Notes: generated by a model not told the origin, from the sequence alone. Positions 53,738 through 63,333 are shown, numbered from the stretch's first letter. The stretch is DNA of 64,000 nt from Streptomyces bluensis (GCF_014650715.1 NZ_BMVM01000016.1:118496-182495); one strand, 5' to 3'. Translations and numbers: made by a program.

Positions 53738-54787
53738 ATGGCACGAACCCCCGCCACCAGCCGCAGATCACTCCTGTTCGGCACCGCAGCCGTTTCCGCC
53801 GGCGCGCTGCTGACGGCCTGCACCAGCAATGAGCCCACGAACCAGGAAAAGGCCGCGGACAACGCCGCCCCGGCCGCGGACGACAAGCCGGGCAAGCCTG
53901 TCACCATCGGCTTCGCCGGCCCCCAGGCCGACCACGGCTGGCTCAACGCCATCAACGACAACGCCAAGACGCGAGCGAAGAAATACTCCGACGTCACGCT
54001 GGAGATCACCGAGGGCTCCAACGACACCGCCCAGCAGATCGGCCAGATCCAGACGCTGATCAACAAGAAGGTCGACGTCCTGGTGATCCTGCCGGCCGAC
54101 GGCAAGGCGCTCACCCAGGTCGGCCTGCAGGCCATGAGGGCGGGTATCCCCGTCGTCAACCTGGACCGTGTGTTCGCCTCCCCGCAGGCGTACCGCTGCT
54201 GGATCGGCGGCGACAACTACGGCATGGGACTCAACGCCGGCCACTACATCGGCGAACAGCTCAAGGACAAGAAGAACGCCAAGGTCGTCGAACTCGCCGG
54301 CCTCGACAACCTCGAACTGACCCAGCAGCGCACCAAAGGCTTCAACGACGCCCTGAAGAACTACCCGAACATCAAGAAGGTGGCCCGGCAGGCGGCCGAC
54401 TTCACGGTCGAGTCAGGCCAGGCCAAGATGGCGCAACTGCTGCAGGCCCAGTCGAGCTTCGACGCGCTGTGGAACCACGACGACGATCAGGGCGTGGGCG
54501 CGCTGCGCGCCATCGACCAGGCCGGTCGCGACGACTTCCTTATGGTCGGCGGCGCGGGAGCCAAGTCCGCGATGGACGCCATCAAGGCCGGCAACAGCGT
54601 GCTCAAGGCGACCGTCCTGTACCCGCCGACGATGGCCGCTTCCGCCATCGATCTCGCCCGGGCGCTCGGGCAGGGGAAGGGCGTCGGCGGCCTCGCCGAA
54701 TTCGAGATCCCGACCTCGCTGACCCTCTACTCGGCCGTGGTCACCAAGGACAACGTCGACCAGTACCTGCCGACCGGCTTCATCTGA
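53738..54787 (+). CDS. Sugar-binding lipoprotein (RbsB-type, Peripla_BP_4)
   Basis: A 349-residue solute receptor. The signal has a twin-Arg (SRRSLLFGTAAVSAG) and a lipobox (LLTAC, Cys at about residue 28), so it is a Tat-exported lipoprotein. The fold follows RbsB: VTIGFAGPQADHGWLNAIND, IGQIQTLINKKVDVLVILPA, GIPVVNLDRVF, WIGGDNYGMGLNAGHYIGEQ, VVELAGLDNLELTQQRTKGF and FDALWNHDDDQGVGALRAID. It should deliver a sugar to the RbsA/RbsC-like pump. ATG 53738 is where the twin-Arg signal begins. Confidence 0.93.
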   Translation: MARTPATSRRSLLFGTAAVSAGALLTACTSNEPTNQEKAADNAAPAADDKPGKPVTIGFAGPQADHGWLNAINDNAKTRAKKYSDVTLEITEGSNDTAQQIGQIQTLINKKVDVLVILPADGKALTQVGLQAMRAGIPVVNLDRVFASPQAYRCWIGGDNYGMGLNAGHYIGEQLKDKKNAKVVELAGLDNLELTQQRTKGFNDALKNYPNIKKVARQAADFTVESGQAKMAQLLQAQSSFDALWNHDDDQGVGALRAIDQAGRDDFLMVGGAGAKSAMDAIKAGNSVLKATVLYPPTMAASAIDLARALGQGKGVGGLAEFEIPTSLTLYSAVVTKDNVDQYLPTGFI

Positions 54788-54854
54788 CCGGTCCGGGCCG
54801 TGTGCCCCACGAACACAGCGATGAGTCAGTGAACTCCGACGAGGAGAAATCCGT

Positions 54855-56069
54855 ATGGAACAGAGCGACAGTCGGACCGCACCGCCGGCACTCGGCGTGG
54901 GCATGGTCGGCTACTCGTTCATGGGGGCCGCGCACTCACAAGGATGGCGCACCGTAGGGCACGTGTTCGACCTGCCGCTGCGGCCGGTCCTGGCCGCGAT
55001 CGCCGGCCGCGACGCGCACGCCGTGCGGGCGGCGGCCGACAAGCACGGCTGGGCCGCGGCGGAGACCGACTGGCGCGCCCTCATCGCCCGCGACGACGTG
55101 CAACTCGTCGACATCTGCACCCCGGGCGACAGCCATGCGGAGATCGCGATCGCGGCGCTGGAGGCGGGCAAGCACGTACTGTGCGAGAAGCCGCTGGCCA
55201 ATTCGGTCGCCGAGGCGGAGGCCATGGTCACGGCCGCCGAAGCGGCCCGCTCGCGCGGCCAGTTGGCCATGGTGGGCTTCAACTACCGGCGCGTGCCCGC
55301 CCTCACCTACGCCCGCCGGCTCATCGCCGACGGCAGGCTCGGCACGTTGCGCCACGTACGCGTCAGCTACCTCCAGGACTGGCTGGTCGACCCCGACTTC
55401 CCGCTGACGTGGCGGCTGCAGCGGGAGCACGCGGGGTCGGGGGCGCTCGGCGATCTCGGCGCGCACATCGTCGACCTCGCCCAGTACCTGGTGGGGGAGG
55501 TGGTGGTCGGGGTCTCCGCCCAGATGGAGACCTTCGTCAAGGAACGCCCCCGCCTCGACGGTGCCTCCTCCGGCCTGACCGCGTCCGGCGCAACCCGGCG
55601 CGGGCCGGTGACGGTCGACGACGCGGCCGTCTTCACCGGCCGGCTCGCGTCGGGGGCGCTCGCCACGTTCGAGGCGACCCGTATGGCGTCGGGGCGCAAG
55701 AACGCCCTGAGGCTGGAGGTGAACGGCGAGTTCGGTTCGCTCGCCTTCGACCTGGAGAGGCTCAACGAACTGTCCTTCCACGACCATCGGGAGCCCGCCG
55801 CGACGGCGGGGTTCCGCAGGATCGTCGTCACCGAGGCCGAGCACCCGTACCTGGAGGGCTGGTGGCCGCCGGGTCACGCGCTCGGCTACGAGCACACCTT
55901 CGCCCACCAGGCCCGCGACCTGGTCGAGGCCATCGCGTCCGGCACCGACCCGAGGCCGTCGTTCGCCGACGGTCTGCAGGTGCAGCGGGTGCTCGCCGCG
56001 GTGGAGGAGAGCGCGCAGAAGAACTCCGTCTACACCCCTGTCCAGGCCGTCGAGGCTGAAGTCCGGTAG
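54855..56069 (+). CDS. Gfo/Idh/MocA-family oxidoreductase
   Basis: A 404-residue NAD(P)-dependent dehydrogenase acting on a sugar or inositol. The Rossmann loop is GVGMVGYSFMGAAHSQGW; the catalytic Lys lies in VLCEKPLANSVAEAEAM (EKP motif); GDLGAHIVDLAQYLVGE supplies the usual His/Asp. A long C-terminal domain with FEATRMASGRKNALRLEVNG binds the substrate. GAGGAGAAA precedes ATG 54855. It sits 67 bases behind the importer and 32 before an isomerase/epimerase, so the imported sugar is probably oxidised here. Confidence 0.92.
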   Translation: MEQSDSRTAPPALGVGMVGYSFMGAAHSQGWRTVGHVFDLPLRPVLAAIAGRDAHAVRAAADKHGWAAAETDWRALIARDDVQLVDICTPGDSHAEIAIAALEAGKHVLCEKPLANSVAEAEAMVTAAEAARSRGQLAMVGFNYRRVPALTYARRLIADGRLGTLRHVRVSYLQDWLVDPDFPLTWRLQREHAGSGALGDLGAHIVDLAQYLVGEVVVGVSAQMETFVKERPRLDGASSGLTASGATRRGPVTVDDAAVFTGRLASGALATFEATRMASGRKNALRLEVNGEFGSLAFDLERLNELSFHDHREPAATAGFRRIVVTEAEHPYLEGWWPPGHALGYEHTFAHQARDLVEAIASGTDPRPSFADGLQVQRVLAAVEESAQKNSVYTPVQAVEAEVR

Positions 56070-56101
56070 AGATCCGGCGAGGAACCCCGCTCGGAGGCAC
56101 C

Positions 56102-57109
56102 ATGTCACGCCCGTTCACCCTGTTCACCGGTCAGTGGGCCGATCTGCCGTTGGAGGAGGTCTGCCGACTGGCCGCCGACTTCGGCTACGACGGCCTCGAA
56201 CTCGCCTGCTGGGGCAACCACTTCGAGATCGACAAAGCCCTGACCGATCCGTCCTACCTGGCCGGTCGGCACGCTCTGCTGGAGAAGTACGGCCTGAAGT
56301 GCTGGGCGATCTCCAACCACCTTGTCGGCCAGGCCGTCTGTGACAACCCCATCGACGAACGGCACCAGGGCATCCTGCCCGCCCGGATCTGGGGCGACGG
56401 GGAGCCAGAAGGCGTACGCCGACGGGCCGCGGCCGAGATCAAGAACACGGCGCGGGCCGCGGCCGCCTTCGGCGTCGACACGGTCGTCGGTTTCACCGGA
56501 TCGTCGATCTGGCATCTGGTGGCGATGTTCCCGCCGGTACCGGAGCGGATGATCGAGCGCGGTTACGAGGACTTCGCGGAGCGCTGGAATCCGATCCTGG
56601 ACGTGTTCGACGCCGAGGGCGTCCGCTTCGCCCACGAGGTCCACCCGAGCGAGATCGCCTACGACTACTGGACTACCAAGCGCGCCTTGGAGGTGGTGGA
56701 CAACCGCCCGGCCTTCGGGCTCAACTTCGACCCCAGCCACTTCGTCTGGCAGGACCTGGACCCGGTCGGCTTCCTCTACGACTTCCGGGACCGGATCTAC
56801 CACGTCGACTGCAAGGAGGCCCGCAAGCGTCTGGACGGGCGCAACGGGCGGCTCGGCTCCCATCTGCCCTGGGGTGACCCGCGGCGCGGTTGGGACTTCG
56901 TCTCCGCCGGGCACGGCGACGTCCCCTGGGAGGACGTGTTCCGGATGCTGCGCTCGATCCGCTACGACGGGCCGATCTCCGTGGAGTGGGAGGACGCCGG
57001 CATGGACCGCCTCGTCGGTGCGGCGCAGGCACTCGCCCATCTGAAGCGATTCGACTTCGACCCGCCTTCGGCATCCTTCGACGCCGCCTTCGGAGGTGGC
57101 GACAACTAG
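56102..57109 (+). CDS. Sugar phosphate isomerase/epimerase (AP endonuclease 2-type TIM barrel)
   Basis: A 335-residue TIM-barrel metalloenzyme (PF01261). LFTGQWADLPLEEVCRLAAD then FGYDGLELACWGNHFEIDKA opens the barrel. Metal ligands fit VRFAHEVHPSEIAYD (Glu), FGLNFDPSHFVWQDLDPVG (Asp, His), YHVDCKEARK and ISVEWEDAGMDRLV (Glu). It would isomerise, epimerise or dehydrate the keto-sugar made by the Gfo/Idh enzyme. GGAGGCACC precedes ATG 56102. Confidence 0.9.
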   Translation: MSRPFTLFTGQWADLPLEEVCRLAADFGYDGLELACWGNHFEIDKALTDPSYLAGRHALLEKYGLKCWAISNHLVGQAVCDNPIDERHQGILPARIWGDGEPEGVRRRAAAEIKNTARAAAAFGVDTVVGFTGSSIWHLVAMFPPVPERMIERGYEDFAERWNPILDVFDAEGVRFAHEVHPSEIAYDYWTTKRALEVVDNRPAFGLNFDPSHFVWQDLDPVGFLYDFRDRIYHVDCKEARKRLDGRNGRLGSHLPWGDPRRGWDFVSAGHGDVPWEDVFRMLRSIRYDGPISVEWEDAGMDRLVGAAQALAHLKRFDFDPPSASFDAAFGGGDN

Positions 57110-57723
57110 ACGCTCCCCAGTAAGAGGTGCGATATGCCGCCGGTTTGAGCGGCGCCGTCGCCGCAGGGCCGTCGTGGCAGGTCGCGCCCTCGCGACGGAG
57201 CCGTAAATCGGCACAGCCTGCCCAGTTGGGGCGCTGACGAACCGTAGCTGCCTTCCCCCGACCTACTGAGAGCGGACCAGGTCAGTGCCCGGTGGCGGAG
57301 AGCCGCCGGGCTGGTCCGGGCTGCCCGGACACGGCTTTGTCCTGACTCGGGAAGAAGTTTGCGTCTTTGTTGCGCAAGGGGTTCCGGTCAAGAACGAACG
57401 AGGCTACGGTCCCTTCGTGCACAGGCACCACACAGTGGTTTGAGACAAGATGGCGCGTTCAGGTCGCGCGGCGCGCCGCGCGTTTGACCGGCCTACGGAG
57501 GACGGCCCGACACAGCGCAGGGCCAAGAAATCTCAGGTACCCCGCATTTCTCACCGGCGGCCCTTGCCGCCCCCTCGCACGCCGTAACCGCGCCAACCAC
57601 AGAGCAGCCTTCCTCGGTCGCGGCCAAAGCCGCCCAAATGCCGGCGGTGGGCGGGAGACCCCCGAGCCCCCACTCACCGTCCTCCAACCACATCGGAACA
57701 TCGACATGGCAGGGAGGCAGCCC
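57110..57723. other. Region between isomerase gene and collapsed locus
   Basis: About 610 bases with no supported gene. It contains candidate ROK operator site B (57335) and presumably the promoter of the now collapsed downstream gene. Confidence 0.4.
57335..57357. promoter_or_regulatory. Candidate ROK operator, site B
   Basis: CTTTGTC, 9 bases, GAAGAAG, with the same spacing as sites A and C, 367 bases before the pseudogene at 57724. Confidence 0.5.
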
Positions 57724-58975
57724 GTGAACAACGACGGGAACGCATCGGAGCCCCACATCGGCGGGCGGACCGCACACACCGGTGTCTGGTTCGTCGGAGC
57801 CCGTGGATCGGTGGTCACCACTGCCGTCGCCGGATGCGCGGCGATCACCGCCGGACTGCAGCCGCCGACCGGCATGGTCACCAAGACTCCTCCGCTCGAC
57901 GGCACAGGCCTGCCGCCCCTGCCCTCACTCGTCTTCGGTGGCCATGACACCGCCTACTGCCCGCTGCCCAAGCGGGCCGAACACCTCACTGACGCGGGCG
58001 TCCTGCCACACGGGCTCGCCCCCGGCCCCGCACGACGAACGCACCGAGAAGCTCGGTACCTTCCCGCACTTCCACTTCTGGGGCCCCGGCGCGGCCATCG
58101 TCTCCAGCCAGTGGATCGCCGACGCGACCCGCCAGGTCATGCGCACCCGCCGGCCCGACCTGCCCCTGTGCTACCTGCCACATCTGGACTACGGCCTTCA
58201 GCGGTTCGACCCCGACGACCCGCGCTCGCACCGCGCGGCCCGGCGAACCCGACGCCGTCATCGGCCCGTTGCTCGACGACGCCCGCGCCGAGGGCCGCAC
58301 GGGCGTCGCCCTGTCCGAGTAGGGCATCACCCGCGTCGGCCGCCCCGTCGACATCAACCGCGCCCTGCGGCATGCCGGACTTCCCGAGGTCCACACCCAG
58401 GACGGCATGGAAGATCTCGACCCGATGCCGTCCCGCGCCGTCGCGGTCGCCGACCACCAACCGGCACACGTCTACGTCCGCCGACCCGAGGACCTGGCAG
58501 CCACCCGCGAGGCGCTGAAGGACCCGCCGGGCATCGACGAGATACTCGACGACGACGGCAAGAAGGCAAACGGGCTCGATCACCCGTGTTCCGGGGAACC
58601 GGACGCGGTCGCCGCATCGGACGCCTGGTTCACGTACTACTACTGGCTCGACGGCGCCCGCGCCCCCGACGTCGCCCAGCTCGTCGAGATCCACCGCAAA
58701 CCCGCTACGACCCGTCGAGCTGTTCATGATCCCGAAGATCCTTACGTGCGGCTCAAGGCAGCCAAGCCGGTGGCCCGCAAGAAGCTCGGCATGCGCTACC
58801 GGCTCGCCGTCGTACCCCTTGACGCCTCACCCGTACGCGGCAGCCACGGCCGCCTCCCCACGAGCGACGAAGAAGGTCCGCTCGTCCTGGTCTCCACCCC
58901 CCCCGCGCAGTATCCGGCCGCGTAGCGGCCACCGAGGTGAAGTCCCTGCTCCTGCGGCTCACCGGCCTCTTCTGA
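57724..58975 (+). pseudogene. Collapsed fusion: inositol-phosphate synthase-like start joined to phosphodiesterase-like end
   Basis: GTG 57724 follows GGGAGGCAG. Its first 98 residues (GVWFVGARGSVVTTAVAGCA, TGMVTKTPPLDG, SLVFGGHDTAYCPLPKRAEH) are the N-terminus of an atypical inositol-3-phosphate synthase. At about 58020 the sequence switches to an alkaline-phosphatase/pyrophosphatase-like protein: KLGTFPHFHFWGPGAAIVSS, YLPHLDYGLQRFDPDDPR, VGRPVDINRALRHAGLPEVH, YYYWLDGARAPDVAQLVEIH, MRYRLAVVPLDASPVRGSHG. Frameshifts occur near 58240, 58700 and 58915, and a TAG stop at 58320-58322. Everything between the two genes is lost. Confidence 0.72.
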
Positions 58976-59028
58976 GGCGGTAGCCGTCGGGCACTCGCAG
59001 CACTGCGACAACGAAAGAGAGAACCACT

Positions 59029-60192
59029 GTGACCGCGTTCAACGACGAAGCCGTCACCGGCGACGCACTGCGCCGCGCACTCGGCGTCAGCCGCCGCCGT
59101 TTCCTCAGCACCTGCACAGCCGCCACCGCCGCGGCGGTGGCCGCCCCGGTCTTCGGCGCCGCGCCCGCCCTGGCGCAGGACGGAGCGGAAGCCGAAAGCC
59201 ATGACGGTGGGCGTTCCGCTCTGGTCCCGCCGCACAAGCGCGGCATCATCCTCTACACCGTGCGTGACGCGATCGGCCGCGACCCGTTGGCCTCCGATCT
59301 GCCCTCCGGTTTCCGTGAGGTGTTCAAGCAGCTGTCGCGCTTCGGCTACCGCCAGGTGGAGTTCGCCGGCTACGGCCAGCACGCCAACGCGCCCGGCGGC
59401 GCCGATCTGGGCACCGTCCAGGGCGCGAAGCTGCTGCGCTCCTGGCTCGACGAGTACGGCCTGCGGGCGCAGGGCAGCCACGGATTCATCCCCCCGTCCT
59501 GGCCGCTGACCCCGTCCGACCTGGACACCTTCAAGCGCTACCTGGACATCGCCAACATCCTTGGCATGGAGCACATGGGGACCGGCGGCGACCCCACCGG
59601 CACCCCCTACCGGGCCGACTGGGACCTCGCCGCCCAGAAGTGGAACACCTTGGGCGCCATCGCCCGCCGTGAAGGCATCAAGCTCTACACCCACAACCAC
59701 GACAGCGCCTACGACTTCCTGCTCGACGGCGGCCCGCTCGACGCCCAGGGCCGGCCGACCCGCAGCTCCGGTATCCGGAAGCTGGAGTACTTCCTGAAGG
59801 TGACGGACCGCAAGAGCGTCTATCTGGAGCTGGACGTCTTCTGGGCGCACGTGGCCCAGTACAAGTTCCACACGTACATCGCCCACGACGGCTCGCAGCG
59901 TGAGAGTGTCTTCGACCCGGCCGGACTCGTGGTCCGCAACACCAACCGCTTCCCGCTCTTCCACGCGAAGGACGGCGTGGTCAATCCGCAGAGTGGCCTG
60001 GGCTACGACATGGTGCCCTTCGGCACGGGGGACATCGACTACAGGGCGTTCTTCACCCGGGTGGGTGCGAAGAACTACCACAACCCGATGGTCGAGCAGG
60101 ACAACGCACCGAGCGCGAGCGTTCCCGGGCAGTCCCTGGAGTATGCGCGGGTCGGCTACAACAACCTCGCGGCCCTGCGCGCCCGTAGCTGA
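59029..60192 (+). CDS. Tat-exported TIM-barrel sugar isomerase/epimerase-like protein
   Basis: A 387-residue exported protein of the PF01261 barrel family. A Tat signal (GVSRRRFLSTCTAATAAAVA, cleavage near ALA-QD) is followed by RGIILYTVRDAIGRDPLASD, FGYRQVEFAGYGQH, GIKLYTHNHDSAYDFLLDGG (His/Glu-type ligands), YLELDVFWAHVAQ and LFHAKDGV. Secreted members are known in sugar-oxidation loci and may act on keto-sugars outside the cell. GTG 59029 follows GAAAGAGAG. It is followed by a strong terminator. Confidence 0.87.
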   Translation: MTAFNDEAVTGDALRRALGVSRRRFLSTCTAATAAAVAAPVFGAAPALAQDGAEAESHDGGRSALVPPHKRGIILYTVRDAIGRDPLASDLPSGFREVFKQLSRFGYRQVEFAGYGQHANAPGGADLGTVQGAKLLRSWLDEYGLRAQGSHGFIPPSWPLTPSDLDTFKRYLDIANILGMEHMGTGGDPTGTPYRADWDLAAQKWNTLGAIARREGIKLYTHNHDSAYDFLLDGGPLDAQGRPTRSSGIRKLEYFLKVTDRKSVYLELDVFWAHVAQYKFHTYIAHDGSQRESVFDPAGLVVRNTNRFPLFHAKDGVVNPQSGLGYDMVPFGTGDIDYRAFFTRVGAKNYHNPMVEQDNAPSASVPGQSLEYARVGYNNLAALRARS

Positions 60193-60211
60193 CGCAGCGC
60201 CATGCGCCATG

Positions 60212-60239
60212 CCCGCCCCGCGTCTTGGCGCGGGGCGGG
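60212..60239 (+). terminator. Strong terminator hairpin
   Basis: Perfect 11-bp GC stem CCCGCCCCGCG / CGCGGGGCGGG with a 6-base loop, 20 bases after the TIM-barrel gene stop. Confidence 0.8.
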
Positions 60240-60300
60240 TCCCCGATGTGCCCGAAAAGACATGAAATCCAAGGGCGAACTTTCCTGGAAAAGATTGAAA

Positions 60301-60323
60301 CTTTGTCCTTGACGAGTTGAAAG
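60301..60323. promoter_or_regulatory. Candidate ROK operator, site C
   Basis: CTTTGTC, 9 bases, TTGAAAG. It covers the -35 hexamer of the promoter below, a good place for a repressor. Confidence 0.5.
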
Positions 60324-60338
60324 TGGGCGCTCTAGCGT
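60309..60338 (+). promoter_or_regulatory. Promoter of PQQ-dehydrogenase gene
   Basis: TTGACG (60309-60314) and TAGCGT (60333-60338), spacer 18, lie 59 bases before the start codon. Confidence 0.6.
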
Positions 60339-60396
60339 CCAACTCACGCATTTCGCCTGGCTTTTCACCCTCTGGCCCGGACCAAAGGAGTTCTGA

Positions 60397-62517
60397 GTGC
60401 GCAACAGACGGATCGTCACACTCTTGGGGGCGGCTGCGTTGGCCGGAGCCGTCGGGCTCCTGCCCCTCTCCGTAGCCCAAGCCGGCCCATCAGACCCCGT
60501 GCCGCCGGCTTCGTCGGACTTCCAGAAGGTCACTCTCAACGACCGCCCGGGCGAGCCCATGGCCCTGGCGGTCCTGCCCGACCGGCGGGTGCTGCACACG
60601 GCGCGTACGGGAGAGGTCCGCATCCACGACCCCAAGAGCGGCGTGAACTTCCTCGCCGCCGACATGAAGAAGAGCCCCGCCGGGCTCTACCAGCACGACG
60701 AAGAAGGCGTGCAGGGCATCGCCGTCGACCCCGGCTTCGCCAAGAACCACTGGGTCTACCTCTACTACTCGCCCCGCCTGGACACCCCCATGGACGACCC
60801 GGCCACCCCGGGCGTCAACGAAGGGGACGCACCGCAGTCCGGCACGGCCGAGGACTTCGCCAAGTACAAGGGCGTCACACGGCTGTCGCGGTTCAAGCTC
60901 GTGGGCGACAAGCTCGACTACGCCACCGAGCAGAAGATCATCGACGTGCCGGCCGACCGCGGCCTCTGCTGCCACGTCGGCGGCAAGATCGACTTCGACC
61001 ACAAGGGCAACCTGTTCCTGTCGACCGGCGACGACACCAATCCGTTCTCCTCCGACGGCTACGCCCCGCTCGACGACCGACCCGACCGCAACCCGGCCTA
61101 CGACGCGCGGCGCACCTCGGGCAACACCAACGACCTGCGCGGCAAGGTCCTGCGCATCAAGGTAAAGCGCGACGGCGGCTACGCGATACCGGACGGCAAC
61201 CTCTTCGCGCCGGGCACCCCGAAGACCCGCCCGGAGATCTACGCCATGGGTCTGCGCAACCCGTTCCGCTTCGGGGTGGACGACAAGACGGGCGAGGTCT
61301 ACGTCGGCGACTACTCACCCGACGCCAAAAACGCCAACCCCGACCGCGGCCCCGCCGGCCAGGGGCGCTGGATGGTCATCGACCGCCCCGCCAACTACGG
61401 CTGGCCGTTCTGCGTGACTCAGGACATGCCGTACCAGGACTACGACTTCGCCACCAAGACCTCCAGCGGCGCGTTCAACTGCGCCAAGCCGGTCAACGAC
61501 TCGCGCCACAACACCGGCCGGAGCGTGCTGCCCCCGGTCACGGACGCGGAGATCGTCTACGGCTACGACGCCTCCCCGACGTTCCCCGAACTCGGCACGG
61601 GCGGCATCGGCCCCATGGGCGGCCCGGCGTACCGCTACGACCAGCGGAACCAGGCCCAGAATCGCTGGCCCCAGTACTTCGACGGCAAGCCGCTCTTCTA
61701 CGAGTGGACCCGCGACCAGATGAAGGCCATCACCCTCGGCAAGAAGAACGAGGTCCAGAAGATCGAGGACGCGATCCCCTCGATCACAACGGACGGCCCG
61801 ATCGACGCCGAATTCGGCCCGGACGGCGCGCTGTACGTCCTTGAGTACGGCACCGGGTACTTCGCGGAACTGCCCGAGGCCCAGCTCTCCCGCATCGACT
61901 TCACTCGGGGCAACCGCACCCCGGAGCCCAAGGTCGCCGCGGACGTGGTCAACGGCACCAGCCCGCTGACGGTCCAGCTCTCCAGCGCCGGCACGAAGGA
62001 CGCCGACGGTGACGCCCTCCGCTACGCCTGGGACTTCGACGCCGACGGCACCGTGGACTCCAGGGAGGCGAACCCGAAGCACACGTTCACCAAGAACGGC
62101 GTCTACGACGCCACGCTGAAGGTCACCGACAGCACCGGGCGCTCGGCCTCCGCGTCCGTTCCCGTCGTCGTCGGCAACAAGGCACCGGTCGTCTCCCTCA
62201 CCACCGACCCGGCTCCGCACGGCGGCACGGCGTTCCACTGGGGTGACACGGTCACCTGGAAGGTCACCGTCACCGATGACCAGCCGGTGGACTGCTCGAA
62301 GGTCAGCGTCTCGTTCATCCTCGGCCACGACTCGCACGGCCACCCGCTGTCGACGAGCAACGGCTGCTCCGGATCGTTCGAGACGTTCGTAGACGGCGGT
62401 CACGCCGGTGCGGACAACCTGAAGGCCGTCTTCAACGCCACCTACCAGGACTCACCCCCGGACGGCTTGCCGTCCCTCTCGGGCAGCGCCGAGGTCGCAC
62501 TGACCCCGGTCGACTGA
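60397..62517 (+). CDS. Secreted PQQ-type sugar dehydrogenase with PKD domain
   Basis: A 706-residue exported enzyme. The Sec signal is RRIVTLLGAAALAGAVGLLP. Residues about 40-520 form the GSDH-type beta-propeller: EGVQGIAVDPGFAKNHWVYL, GLCCHVGGKIDFDHKGNLFL, NTNDLRGKVLRIKVKRDGGY, IYAMGLRNPFRFGVD, GWPFCVTQDMPY and DGPIDAEFGPDGALYVLEYG. Residues about 530-610 are a PKD domain (YAWDFDADGTVDSREANPKH). The last 90 residues form another beta domain. It would oxidise sugars outside the cell using PQQ. GTG 60397 follows AAAGGAG. Confidence 0.9.
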   Translation: MRNRRIVTLLGAAALAGAVGLLPLSVAQAGPSDPVPPASSDFQKVTLNDRPGEPMALAVLPDRRVLHTARTGEVRIHDPKSGVNFLAADMKKSPAGLYQHDEEGVQGIAVDPGFAKNHWVYLYYSPRLDTPMDDPATPGVNEGDAPQSGTAEDFAKYKGVTRLSRFKLVGDKLDYATEQKIIDVPADRGLCCHVGGKIDFDHKGNLFLSTGDDTNPFSSDGYAPLDDRPDRNPAYDARRTSGNTNDLRGKVLRIKVKRDGGYAIPDGNLFAPGTPKTRPEIYAMGLRNPFRFGVDDKTGEVYVGDYSPDAKNANPDRGPAGQGRWMVIDRPANYGWPFCVTQDMPYQDYDFATKTSSGAFNCAKPVNDSRHNTGRSVLPPVTDAEIVYGYDASPTFPELGTGGIGPMGGPAYRYDQRNQAQNRWPQYFDGKPLFYEWTRDQMKAITLGKKNEVQKIEDAIPSITTDGPIDAEFGPDGALYVLEYGTGYFAELPEAQLSRIDFTRGNRTPEPKVAADVVNGTSPLTVQLSSAGTKDADGDALRYAWDFDADGTVDSREANPKHTFTKNGVYDATLKVTDSTGRSASASVPVVVGNKAPVVSLTTDPAPHGGTAFHWGDTVTWKVTVTDDQPVDCSKVSVSFILGHDSHGHPLSTSNGCSGSFETFVDGGHAGADNLKAVFNATYQDSPPDGLPSLSGSAEVALTPVD

Positions 62518-63015
62518 CCGGCGGCGGGGGACACCGCGGCGGGGCGCCACCTGGGCTGCCCCGTTGCCGTGGTACTGCGACCCGATTCCCAGACGTCCAC
62601 GGACGCGATACTCCCGCCCAGTAACGGACGTAGCCGCTGTGGGCCTTACGGTTCTCCGGCCGTGAGGCCGCAGCGTTTCGCCGTGCGGGCAGGTGTTCCG
62701 ACCATCGAGGGCAGCCGGCCCCGGACCGTGATGCCCCGTTCCGCTACCTCAAGGAATCAGGCCCGCGAGCGACGCACGTATGACGCACGAAGCTCCCCGA
62801 GGGCTTGCATTTAGCCTCGAAACCTCTACTGACCTGCATGTTTCCTGGCCAGGGTCAGACTGCACGCCTTCCCGATGACGCATCATGTGGAGTGTGTCGC
62901 CGTGCGGTAGCTGAAGGAAAAGCAGCCGGGTTCCGGCGCCGCTGATGGCGGCGGCTGTCGCGCTGCCCCCGTACTTCGGAGGGCCGGACGCTTCTGTGGA
63001 GCGGGCGTTCACCGG
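62518..63015. other. Gap with a weak hairpin
   Basis: About 500 bases without a supported gene. An imperfect hairpin (CGGCGGGGC / GCCCCGTTGCCG) at about 62543-62576 may terminate the dehydrogenase transcript. Confidence 0.4.
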
Positions 63016-63333
63016 TCCTGGTCTGCCCCGGTGGCATGGCCTCGACTCGTGTGCGTACCGCCCTCACGTACTCGGTCAGCTGAGTGGCGTGGCGCCATGC
63101 CTCTTCCTGGGCTTCAAGGTGCCTGACGCGGTACGCCTCCGCATACCGGATGCGGGCTTGTTCCATGGCGGCTTCCCAGCGGATGCGCTTCTGGCGTGCC
63201 GCTTCGGCCTCGTCCTGGCGTCTGCGTTCGGCTGCTTCGCCGCGAAGAATGACCTCCTGTGCGATCTCGGCGAGCTGCTCTTCGAGGGGGCGGCCGGGAG
63301 CGTCGGCCCATTCGCTCGCCACCGACACCATCA
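63016..63333 (-). pseudogene. Coiled-coil protein fragment
   Basis: From 63333, VSVASEWADAPGRPLEEQLA, EIAQEVILRGEAAERRRQDE, RYAEAYRVRHLEAQEEAWRH and LTEYVRAVRTRVEAM form one long charged helix. It looks like the C-terminal part of a larger protein common on Streptomyces arms and plasmids. The N-terminus is missing and the tail loses its frame. Confidence 0.5.

Noticed and set aside
53408..53771. Minus-strand frames opposite the ABC permease
   Set aside because: They are shadows of the permease and binding-protein genes, with Asp/Gly/Arg-rich translation.
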